Shown here: positions 7,856 through 13,678 of the stretch, piece after piece
Position numbering within the stretch: the first letter of the stretch is position 1
Layout of the letters: the number at the start of each line of letters is the position of its first letter
Source: Sphingopyxis alaskensis RB2256
GTDB taxonomy: Bacteria > Pseudomonadota > Alphaproteobacteria > Sphingomonadales > Sphingomonadaceae
Reading direction: 5' to 3'
Assembly: GCF_000013985.1 (NCBI RefSeq)
Contig: NC_008048.1
Coordinates: forward strand, 1,612,001-1,676,000
DNA: 64,000 bases
The notes under the pieces: generated by a model
Databases searched by the model: none
Told to the model about the DNA's origin: nothing
Seen by the model: only the letters and a program-made list of their open reading frames with translations
Translations under genes and position numbers: made by a program

Positions 7856-8863
7856 TTGTCGACGCTGATTACGGGCGCTGCCGGATTCATCGGGATGCAG
7901 GTCGCGGCGGCTTTGCTTCGCCGCGGTGAGGCGGTTGTCGGGATCGACAATTTCACGCCCTATTATTCGGTCGAACTCAAGCGCGCGCGCGTCGCGCGGC
8001 TCGACGCCGGTTTTGGTGGCCTGTTCACCTTCATCGACGGCGATTTTGGTGACGCTGCGGCGCTCGCCGGTGCGCTGGCGGGCCAAAGGATCGACCGGAT
8101 CGTCCATCTTGGTGCCCAGCCCGGCGTGCGCTATTCGCTCGAAAATCCGGCGGCATATGTCCATTCCAACATCGCGGGGCACGTCAACATCCTCGAACTT
8201 GCGCGACATCGTGCGGTTTCGCATCTTGTCTATGCCTCCTCCTCGTCGGTCTACGGCATGCGCGCCGACACGCCCTTTCGCGTCGCCGACCGCGCCGATA
8301 CGCCGATTTCGCTCTACGCGGCGACCAAGCGTGCCGACGAATTGCTGAGCGAAACCTATGCGCATCTGTTCCGCATTCCCCTGACCGGCCTTCGCTTCTT
8401 CACCGTCTATGGCCCGTGGGGTCGCCCCGACATGGCGGTGTGGAAATTTACCGAGGCGGTGCTGCAAGGTCGACCGATAGACGTCTATAATCACGGCGAT
8501 ATGCGCCGCGATTTCACCTTTGTCGACGATATTGTGAACGGCGTCGTCCTCGCGCTCGACCACCCGCCCGCCGACGATCATCGCGAGAAGCCGGGCGGCT
8601 TCACGACCCCGCACCGGCTATACAATATCGGCAACAACCGGTCGGAAAGGCTGACCGACATGATTGCCATCATCGAACAGGCGTGCGGGCGCAAGGCCGA
8701 GCTCAACCTGCTGCCGATGCAGGCGGGCGACGTGTACCAGACCGCAGCCGATATCGACGACATCCAGCGCGACCTCGGCTTTGCGCCGACGACGCCGATT
8801 TCGGTCGGTATCCCCGCCTTTGTCGACTGGTATCGAACCGACTGGCTGTCGCGAAAGGCATAG
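7856..8863 (+). CDS. lspL: UDP-glucuronate 4-epimerase-like NAD-dependent epimerase
   Basis: Extended-type short-chain dehydrogenase of 335 residues that probably interconverts UDP-glucuronate and UDP-galacturonate. TLITGAAGFIG binds NAD. YASSSSVYG and YAATK supply the catalytic Ser and Tyr-x3-Lys. GVRYSLENP and FFTVYGPWGRPDMA are typical of UDP-GlcA epimerases (LspL/CapI group). The first ATG of the frame is at 7832. However, GGAGGA stands 6 nt before a TTG at 7856, after which the family sequence begins, so TTG is the better start. It stands alone, away from the main polysaccharide locus, but its substrate is made by the Ugd enzyme encoded at 20.4-21.5 kb. Confidence 0.85.
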   Translation: MSTLITGAAGFIGMQVAAALLRRGEAVVGIDNFTPYYSVELKRARVARLDAGFGGLFTFIDGDFGDAAALAGALAGQRIDRIVHLGAQPGVRYSLENPAAYVHSNIAGHVNILELARHRAVSHLVYASSSSVYGMRADTPFRVADRADTPISLYAATKRADELLSETYAHLFRIPLTGLRFFTVYGPWGRPDMAVWKFTEAVLQGRPIDVYNHGDMRRDFTFVDDIVNGVVLALDHPPADDHREKPGGFTTPHRLYNIGNNRSERLTDMIAIIEQACGRKAELNLLPMQAGDVYQTAADIDDIQRDLGFAPTTPISVGIPAFVDWYRTDWLSRKA

Positions 8864-8880
8864 GCTTCTGGCCCTGATGT

Positions 8881-9138
8881 TCACCAGCGCAGGAAGCGTG
8901 GCAGAATCAGCCGCCCGGCGACCGCCGAGACGACGACGGCCAAACCGTGCCACAGCGCGATGTGAATGAGATTCTCGTCGACGCAATGCAGCGCAACGAT
9001 CGATACGCCCGCCGCACCCGACCTGAGCCACAGGAACAGCGCTGCGCCGACAAGCCAGCCGGTCGCCGTCCAGAGCAGCCCCCGAACCAATTTCCTCGGC
9101 GGCACCGGCTCCGCTTCGCCAACCAGTCCATCGATCAA
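8881..9138 (-). pseudogene. NrsF/DUF1109-like anti-sigma factor gene with internal deletion
   Basis: The frame, entered at a TTG after an upstream stop, reads LIDGLVGEAEPV and then almost at once RGLLWTATGWLVGAAL, followed by ALHCVDENLIHIALWHG and ending in PRFLRW. The first dozen residues look like the cytoplasmic N-terminus of NrsF. The last 65 look like its final two or three membrane segments with the conserved HC and C-terminal LRW. An intact NrsF has about 200 residues and six membrane segments, so roughly 120 central residues appear to be missing. No ATG start is present. It lies 24 nt downstream of the truncated sigma gene. Homology is judged from memory of the family. An alternative reading is an unrelated 85-residue membrane protein. 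Confidence 0.6.
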
Positions 9139-9162
9139 ACTTCGATCGAAACCCTGTTTATT

Positions 9163-9507
9163 TCATCCACGTTCAACCAGTTGCGTGAGCTTTTTGAGGC
9201 CGCGGTGAATGTTGACCTTGACCAGAGACTTGCTCTGGCCACAGATTTGCGATGCTTCGGCGATCGACGCGCCCTCGATCTTGACGAGGGTGATCGCCTG
9301 CGCCTGGCCGGGTGGCACCAATGTCATCAGCCGGTCGATGCTGAACCGCGCGTGGACCGCCTCGTCCTTTGCCCCGACCGCTGCGTCATGGTCGCCGAGT
9401 TCGGCCTCGTCGCGCCGGCGGCGCAGCATGTCGATTCAGCGATAGCGCGTGAATCCGCGACGACGCCATCGGACCGCGCGGTCATAAAGGCCAGCCAAGC
9501 GTTTCAT
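9163..9507 (-). pseudogene. Truncated ECF sigma factor gene fused to the start of a lost bufC-downstream gene
   Basis: The frame starts with an ATG that overlaps the bufC stop as ATGA and reads MKRLAGLYDRAVRW. It then runs into GFTRYR, a TGA stop (9436-9438), and in the same frame IDMLRRRRDEAEL. It ends in a complete sigma region 4 with PPGQAQAITLVKIEG and QSKSLVKVNIHRGLKKL. The stop stands where a Leu is expected in an ARYRLID-type linker. Sigma region 2, which binds the -10 element and core polymerase, is absent. An ATG at 9429 could still start an 88-residue region-4-only product. The first 14 codons probably come from another gene (perhaps a DoxX-type bufD), joined by deletion. Confidence 0.68.
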
Positions 9508-10208
9508 GGAGCCACCTCTTCAAAAGCCCCGGCGTCGATCAGCGCCGCGATCGCGCCGCCGCCGCCGGGATGCTCTTCATCGAGCAGCGCGATCAGGCTG
9601 CCGAGCGGCGAGAATTGTGCGGCGGCGTCCAGCGCCGCGGCATCGGCCGGATGCGCGGCGAACAACCGGACCTCGGCATCGGGTCGGGTTATGAGGATCG
9701 CCGCCGTGTCGGGCGCGAAGGCGGGGTCGAGGCACGGCGCGGCGCCGGTCGCAAGCGGCACGATCCTTGCGGCGGGATGACGGCGAACCGGCCTCGCCAG
9801 CAGCGCGGCCTCGTCATCCCCGGCGAGATCGGCGAGCCGCAGCGCGCCAGCGTCGGCGGCATGATAGCTTTCGAGCCATGCCCATTCGACGCGCGCAATG
9901 TCGGCAGCGAGCGCATCGTCGAGCCAATCGGCAAATCCCGCGCCGATGTCGGCGAGCCCGCGCCGCTCCGCCCCGCCCGCTTCGACAAAGGCGCGCGACA
10001 GGCGATTGAAGTCCGCAGCGCCGAGATGCTCGCGGAGGCGCGGAAATGTCTCTTCGAGCGCGACAAGGCGCGCGTGCGAGATGGTGTTGGCGTGGACGCG
10101 CAGCCCGCGCAGCACCGTCGCCTCGGTCCCCGCGAACAGGCCGGGCGGCAGGTGCCGCGGGCCGTGAAGCAATGTCGCCGCCACCGCTGCCTGATCGCCG
10201 TCAGGCAT
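9504..10208 (-). CDS. bufC: DUF2063 protein, partner of MNIO enzyme (BufC/HvfC-like)
   Basis: A 234-residue protein of the DUF2063 family that accompanies DUF692/MNIO enzymes and is thought to recognise or deliver the RiPP precursor. The N-terminal part carries LRVHANTISHARLVALEETFPRL and a following Phe/Tyr-rich helical region (ADFNRLSRAF). The C-terminal half contains the conserved RHPAARIVPL and RPDAEVRLF segments. The best start is the ATG at 10208, which overlaps the bufB stop by a few bases; longer starts lie inside bufB. Its stop overlaps the next ATG (9507) as ATGA, so a fourth gene was once coupled to it. Confidence 0.85.
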   Translation of the reverse strand: MPDGDQAAVAATLLHGPRHLPPGLFAGTEATVLRGLRVHANTISHARLVALEETFPRLREHLGAADFNRLSRAFVEAGGAERRGLADIGAGFADWLDDALAADIARVEWAWLESYHAADAGALRLADLAGDDEAALLARPVRRHPAARIVPLATGAAPCLDPAFAPDTAAILITRPDAEVRLFAAHPADAAALDAAAQFSPLGSLIALLDEEHPGGGGAIAALIDAGAFEEVAP

Positions 10209-11061
10209 CAACGGGCTCCAGCAAGGCATCGGCCCTTGCTGCCTCGGCCATCAACACGGTGTATTCGGGCACATCGCTGTCCCATTCGACAAGAACGGGG
10301 CACGGCCCTGCGCGGCGAAGGAAGCGGTCGAGCAGCGTCCAGCAGCTATCGCGCACCGAGGAACCATGATCGTCGATGGCGATCCGGCCGCCGACGCCGT
10401 CGTCCTTCACCGCATGACCCGCGACGTGGATTTCGCCGACGAACGCGGGGTCGATCGTGTCGAGCCATGACAGCGGATCGAAGTCCAGGTTGAAAGCCGA
10501 CACCTCGACATTGTTGATATCGAGCAACAGGCCGCAGCCGCTGCGGCAGCAAAGTTCATGGAGAAAGGAAACCTCGTCCCAGCCGTCGCCCACATAGGCC
10601 AGATAGCGCGAGGGATTTTCGATGAGGATCGGGCGGCCGAGCCGGTCCTGCACGCGGCCGACCTCGCGGACGAAATGATCGAGCGCGGCATCGGTGTAGG
10701 GAATGGGAAGCAGGTCGGGAAACTTGTCGCGCTCGGTGTTGCTCCAGCTCAGATGGTCGGACACCATCGCGGGCCGGTAACGGTCGCAAAGACGCGCAAG
10801 CGCGTCGAGTTCGTCGCGGTCGACGCCTGCTGCCGAGCCCAACGACAGGCCGACCGAATGGAAGCTGATCGGAACAATATCCGCGATCGCGGTAAGCCAG
10901 CGATGCGGCGGCCCGCCCGCGCCGAAGTAGTTTTGGGGGTGGACTTCGGCCCAGGCGGGCGCCGCGCCCCGCTCCGCCGCGGCCAGCACATCGGCATAAT
11001 GCCGGGCCTTGAGCCCGATACCGGCGCGCGGCGGCAGCGTCTGGAGCGAGGCGGGAGTCAA
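10201..11061 (-). CDS. bufB: DUF692 multinuclear non-heme iron oxygenase (BufB/HvfB-like)
   Basis: A 286-residue TIM-barrel enzyme of the MNIO (DUF692) family. In bufferin systems it converts precursor cysteines to thiooxazole-type copper ligands using bound iron. Candidate metal ligands are all present: H in SFHSVGLSLG, DHLSW, ENPSRY, DINNVEVSAFN, EIHVAGH, DDHGS and VEWDSDVPEY. The N-terminal PPRAGIGLKARHY and VHPQNYFGAGGP are typical of the family. It begins 4 nt after the bufA stop and overlaps bufC, forming bufA-bufB-bufC. The function in this strain is inferred from characterised homologues. Confidence 0.92.
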   Translation of the reverse strand: MTPASLQTLPPRAGIGLKARHYADVLAAAERGAAPAWAEVHPQNYFGAGGPPHRWLTAIADIVPISFHSVGLSLGSAAGVDRDELDALARLCDRYRPAMVSDHLSWSNTERDKFPDLLPIPYTDAALDHFVREVGRVQDRLGRPILIENPSRYLAYVGDGWDEVSFLHELCCRSGCGLLLDINNVEVSAFNLDFDPLSWLDTIDPAFVGEIHVAGHAVKDDGVGGRIAIDDHGSSVRDSCWTLLDRFLRRAGPCPVLVEWDSDVPEYTVLMAEAARADALLEPVDA

Positions 11062-11065
11062 AGCA

Positions 11066-11371
11066 TCAGCCCTTCTTCGGCACCGGCTTGGCGTTGCCCT
11101 TGTGCGCGGTCAGCGTTCCGCCCATCTTTTCGCATGTGCCCTTGGCGACATATTTCCAGGCGTTGCCCTGATAATCGACGGTCGACGTGCCGGCGCAACT
11201 CGTGCCCGGACCGGCGGCGCAGTCATTCTTGCCCTTGAGCGCGACGCCATAGCATTTTTCCTTGGCGCCCTTGGCGCCTTCGGCAGCGATGGCGGTGCCG
11301 GTGAAGGCGTTGCCCGCGGCGAGCGCGAGCACCGCCGAGGCGGCGAGCGACAGTTTCAGCGAATTGGTCAT
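11066..11371 (-). CDS. bufA: Bufferin precursor (DUF2282, BufA1-like)
   Basis: A 101-residue ribosomally made precursor with an N-terminal signal peptide (hydrophobic residues about 5-28, cleavage after TAIA). The mature part has four cysteines, at residues 40, 51, 59 and 80, in the family context [22 protein letters not shown] and KGTCEKM, together with VDYQGNAW. Bufferins are exported peptides that bind copper through modified cysteines. Classical peptide leader cleavage is replaced by signal-peptide removal. It is the first gene of the operon, with GGGAG before the ATG and an ECF-type promoter about 50 nt upstream. The assignment rests on close resemblance to the DUF2282 family. Confidence 0.92.
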   Translation of the reverse strand: MTNSLKLSLAASAVLALAAGNAFTGTAIAAEGAKGAKEKCYGVALKGKNDCAAGPGTSCAGTSTVDYQGNAWKYVAKGTCEKMGGTLTAHKGNAKPVPKKG

Positions 11372-11421
11372 GTGAATCTCCCTTGTGAATAGTTCGATGC
11401 GGAGGATGGCATCATTCCCGG

Positions 11422-11447
11422 TTCGCCGCCAGACGGCGAAAGGTTAC
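11422..11447 (-). promoter_or_regulatory. ECF sigma-type promoter of bufABC
   Basis: On the minus strand GTAACC (11447-11442) is followed by a 16-nt spacer and CGAA (11425-11422). This fits the GTAACC-N16-CGAA pattern described for SigF-controlled bufferin-type operons in Caulobacter. The bufA ATG lies about 50 nt downstream with a good ribosome-binding site. The sigma gene next to the operon is broken, so another sigma factor would have to use the site. Confidence 0.75.
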
Positions 11448-11679
11448 GCAAGACGGGAACGGGAATTGGCAGGGTGGCCCCGATCGCTTAGGGACCGGAT
11501 CGACATTTTATGAATCGTCATTCGGGTGAAGGCTGGAATCTCGACCTGGATTTCTGACGCAACGGCGGGATTCCGGCCTTCGCCGGAATGACGCGATTGA
11601 GGTTTCTCCCGATCGAGCCCGGACGCGCGCCGGATGCATAGGGACGGTCGCGAACGGGACGGCAGGGCAAGGGCAGGCG
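11448..11679. other. Noncoding stretch between bufA promoter and galE
   Basis: Together with the promoter above, this fills the roughly 300-nt space between divergent bufA and galE. Apart from the inverted repeat at 11516-11593, I see no gene-like frame or clear RNA motif. The galE promoter is expected between the repeat and 11679 but I could not identify convincing boxes. Confidence 0.5.
11516..11593. repeat. REP-like inverted repeat upstream of galE
   Basis: An imperfect palindrome of about 78 bp. CGTCATTCGGGTGAAGGCTG at the left is matched by CGGCCTTCGCCGGAATGACG at the right, with GGAATC/GATTCC inner arms. It belongs to the GTCATTCCGGCGAAGGCCGG type common in alphaproteobacterial intergenic DNA and differs from the repeat at 6350-6447. 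Confidence 0.75.
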
Positions 11680-12696
11680 ATGAACATCTTTCTCACCGGC
11701 GGCGCCGGATATATCGGCAGTCACGTCGCGGCGACGCTGGCGGCGGCCGGCCACCGGGTGACCTGTTTCGACAATCTGTCGAACAGCGACGCGGCGGTGA
11801 TCGACCGGCTGGAGGCGATCACCGGCGCGGTGATCCCGCTGGTCGTCGGCGACATCCGCGACGGCGACGCGCTGCGCCGCGCGATGCGCGGCCACGCGAT
11901 CGAGGCGGTGATCCATTTTGCGGGGCTGAAGGCGGTCGGCGAATCGGTCGCCGAGCCGATCCGCTATTATGACAATAATGTGCGCGGCACGCTGTCGCTG
12001 ATCGAAGCGATGATCGACTGTCATGTGAAACGCCTCGTCTTTTCGTCGAGCGCCACCGTCTATGGCGAGCCGCAATATCTTCCGCTCGACGAGGATCACC
12101 CGACTGCGGCAACCAATCCCTATGGCCGCACCAAGCTGATGATCGAGGAGATGCTGGCTGACATTGCCGCCGCGGACCCCGAATGGCGGATCGCCATCCT
12201 GCGTTATTTCAATCCCGTCGGCGCGCACGACAGCGGGCTGATCGGCGAAAATCCCAATGGCATTCCGAACAATCTGATGCCCTTCATCAGCCGTGTCGCG
12301 GCGGGCAAGCTCAAGGAGTTGTCGGTGTTCGGCGACGATTATGACACGCCCGACGGTACCGGGGTGCGCGATTATATCCATGTCGTCGATCTGGCGGCCG
12401 GACACGCGGCGGCGCTGGACGCTATTGCCGGCGCCGACCGGCCGCTGTCGATCTGGAACCTCGGCACCGGTCAGGGCTATTCGGTGTTCGACATCATCCG
12501 CGCGTTCGAGCGCGTGAACGGCGTCGCCATCCCCTATCGCATCGCGCCGCGCCGCGCGGGCGATGTCGCGAGTTGCTTCGCGAGCCCCGAGCGCGCCGCG
12601 CGCGAGCTTGGCTGGGCGGCCGAGCGCGATCTGGATGCCATGTGCGCGTCGAGCTGGCGCTTCGAGCGGATGCTCGCGACACGCAACGCCGAGTAA
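11680..12696 (+). CDS. galE: UDP-glucose 4-epimerase
   Basis: A 338-residue extended SDR that interconverts UDP-glucose and UDP-galactose. MNIFLTGGAGYIGSH is the NAD-binding start. FSSSATVYG carries the catalytic Ser, and NPYGRTK supplies Tyr and Lys. LRYFNPVGAHDSGLIGE, IPNNLMPFI and GTGVRDYIHVVDLA are diagnostic of GalE. Length is normal for the family. It is monocistronic and convergent with the UPF0016 gene, whose end lies 18 nt away. It supplies UDP-Gal for the polysaccharide genes elsewhere in the window. Confidence 0.95.
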   Translation: MNIFLTGGAGYIGSHVAATLAAAGHRVTCFDNLSNSDAAVIDRLEAITGAVIPLVVGDIRDGDALRRAMRGHAIEAVIHFAGLKAVGESVAEPIRYYDNNVRGTLSLIEAMIDCHVKRLVFSSSATVYGEPQYLPLDEDHPTAATNPYGRTKLMIEEMLADIAAADPEWRIAILRYFNPVGAHDSGLIGENPNGIPNNLMPFISRVAAGKLKELSVFGDDYDTPDGTGVRDYIHVVDLAAGHAAALDAIAGADRPLSIWNLGTGQGYSVFDIIRAFERVNGVAIPYRIAPRRAGDVASCFASPERAARELGWAAERDLDAMCASSWRFERMLATRNAE

Positions 12697-12714
12697 GTCC
12701 TGACCTCCGGGCCG

Positions 12715-13287
12715 CTACCGCAGCCACCCCGCCGTCTGGGCGAGCACCCAGATCCCGATCACAAGAAACAGCGCGGCGGCGATCCGGCGCACCCTGGCAA
12801 GGTCGACCCGCTTCAGCAGTTCGTTGCCAAGGAAGACCGCAGGCACATTGGCGATCATCATGCCGAGCGTCGTGCCCGCGGTGACCGCGACGACCGCCTG
12901 ATATTGCGCACCGAGCGCGATCGTCGCCACCTGCGTCTTGTCCCCCATTTCGACGAGGAAGAAGGCGATGAGCGTCGTCAGAAAGGCGCCGAAGCGCGGT
13001 TTCGGGTCATCGTCATCGTCGAATGTATCGGGCACCAGCGTCCATGCCGCCATCGCGATGAACGACGCTCCGATGGCATAGCGAAAGAGCGGGCTGTCGA
13101 GCAGGGCGGCCGCCTGCGCGCCGAGCAGCGCCGCGAGGGCGTGGTTCGCAAGCGTTGCGACCAATATGCCAAGGATGATCGGCAGCGGGCGTCCAAAGCG
13201 CGCCGCGAGCAGGATCGCGAGCAACTGCGTCTTGTCGCCGATTTCGGCGAGCGCGACGACCGCGGTCGAGGTGAACAGGGCTTCCAT
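12715..13287 (-). CDS. GDT1/UPF0016-family manganese exporter
   Basis: A 190-residue inner-membrane protein of the GDT1 (UPF0016, TMEM165-like) family that exports Mn2+. Both diagnostic motifs are present: ALAEIGDKTQLLAILLA near the N-terminus and FLVEMGDKTQVATIALG in the second half, each with the conserved E-x-GD-K-T-Q. Six hydrophobic helices fit the two-fold repeated topology. The frame is open further upstream, but the sequence there is the riboswitch. The ATG at 13287 with GGAG 5 nt upstream is the right start. The yybP-ykoY element in its leader implies induction by manganese and fixes the physiological ion. Confidence 0.92.
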   Translation of the reverse strand: MEALFTSTAVVALAEIGDKTQLLAILLAARFGRPLPIILGILVATLANHALAALLGAQAAALLDSPLFRYAIGASFIAMAAWTLVPDTFDDDDDPKPRFGAFLTTLIAFFLVEMGDKTQVATIALGAQYQAVVAVTAGTTLGMMIANVPAVFLGNELLKRVDLARVRRIAAALFLVIGIWVLAQTAGWLR

Positions 13288-13292
13288 GACGA

Positions 13293-13350
13293 CTCCGGGG
13301 CCGGGCGGCGTGCGATTCCAACGGGCGTCAAACCCGCCGCCCGGCCCGGA
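13293..13350 (-). promoter_or_regulatory. Hairpin overlapping the ribosome-binding site of the manganese exporter gene
   Basis: A 13-bp GC-rich stem pairs GGGCCGGGCGGCG (13347-13335) with CGCCGCCCGGCCC (13310-13298). With one bulged base, the upstream TCC can also pair with the GGA of the GGAG ribosome-binding site at 13296-13293. It lies between the riboswitch aptamer and the start codon and has no T-run, so it looks like a translational expression platform, not an intrinsic terminator. Confidence 0.6.
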
Positions 13351-13354
13351 CGGA

Positions 13355-13472
13355 GGCTCGACGCCATTGGTCTCGCCCAAGCGGTGATCCCGCTTCCACC
13401 GCACCATGACCTCTCGGCCAAGTATGTTGACGCGGCGGCCCGTCGCAAGCGACGGCTGGCTACTCCCCAGAT
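13355..13472 (-). promoter_or_regulatory. yybP-ykoY manganese riboswitch aptamer
   Basis: Minus-strand RNA in the leader of the GDT1-type gene. The two conserved loops are present: GGGGAGTAGC (13468-13459) and CGTCAACATACT (13433-13422), ending in GGGCGAGACCAA. Between them CCGTCG-CTTG-CGACGG forms a tetraloop hairpin, GGCC-GAGA-GGTC a short stem, and GCGGTG...CACCGC another. This element binds Mn2+ and turns on export genes. The closing P1 helix looks short, only about three sure pairs by eye. The TAG inside GGGGAGTAGC is also the stop codon of the upstream lipoprotein gene. Confidence 0.9.
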
Positions 13473-13678
13473 GACGCGGCGGCGTTAGACGACGGAGACT
13501 CGTCTGGCAAGTCCGAAGCCGTGGCGGCGGCCCTTTCGGCTTCGGCGATGTCGGCGTCCATGGCCTTGGCGCGCGCATCGATCGCCTCGACCGCCTTGTC
13601 GTAGCGGGTATCGAAATCGGGCTCGTCCTGGCAGGCGGCGAGGAGGAGCAGGGGCAGGATCGGGACGATGGCGCGCAT
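13460..13678 (-). CDS. Small predicted lipoprotein downstream of tamB
   Basis: A 72-residue protein with a short signal sequence ending in the lipobox LLLAAC (Cys 16), so it is probably lipidated. The mature 56 residues are highly charged and helical (YDKAVEAIDARAKAMDADIAEAERAAA), perhaps a short coiled coil, with a Ser/Asn-rich tail. Function is unknown. Its ATG overlaps the tamB stop as TGATG, so it is translated with tamAB and may serve the same envelope assembly process. Its 3' end overlaps the manganese riboswitch. The frame is also open upstream through tamB, but that part is out-of-frame shadow. Confidence 0.7.
   Translation of the reverse strand: MRAIVPILPLLLLAACQDEPDFDTRYDKAVEAIDARAKAMDADIAEAERAAATASDLPDESPSSNAAASSGE

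Noticed and set aside
13298..13347. Rho-independent terminator before the manganese exporter gene
   Set aside because: The stem is strong but has no following T-run and ends at the ribosome-binding site, so translational control fits better.
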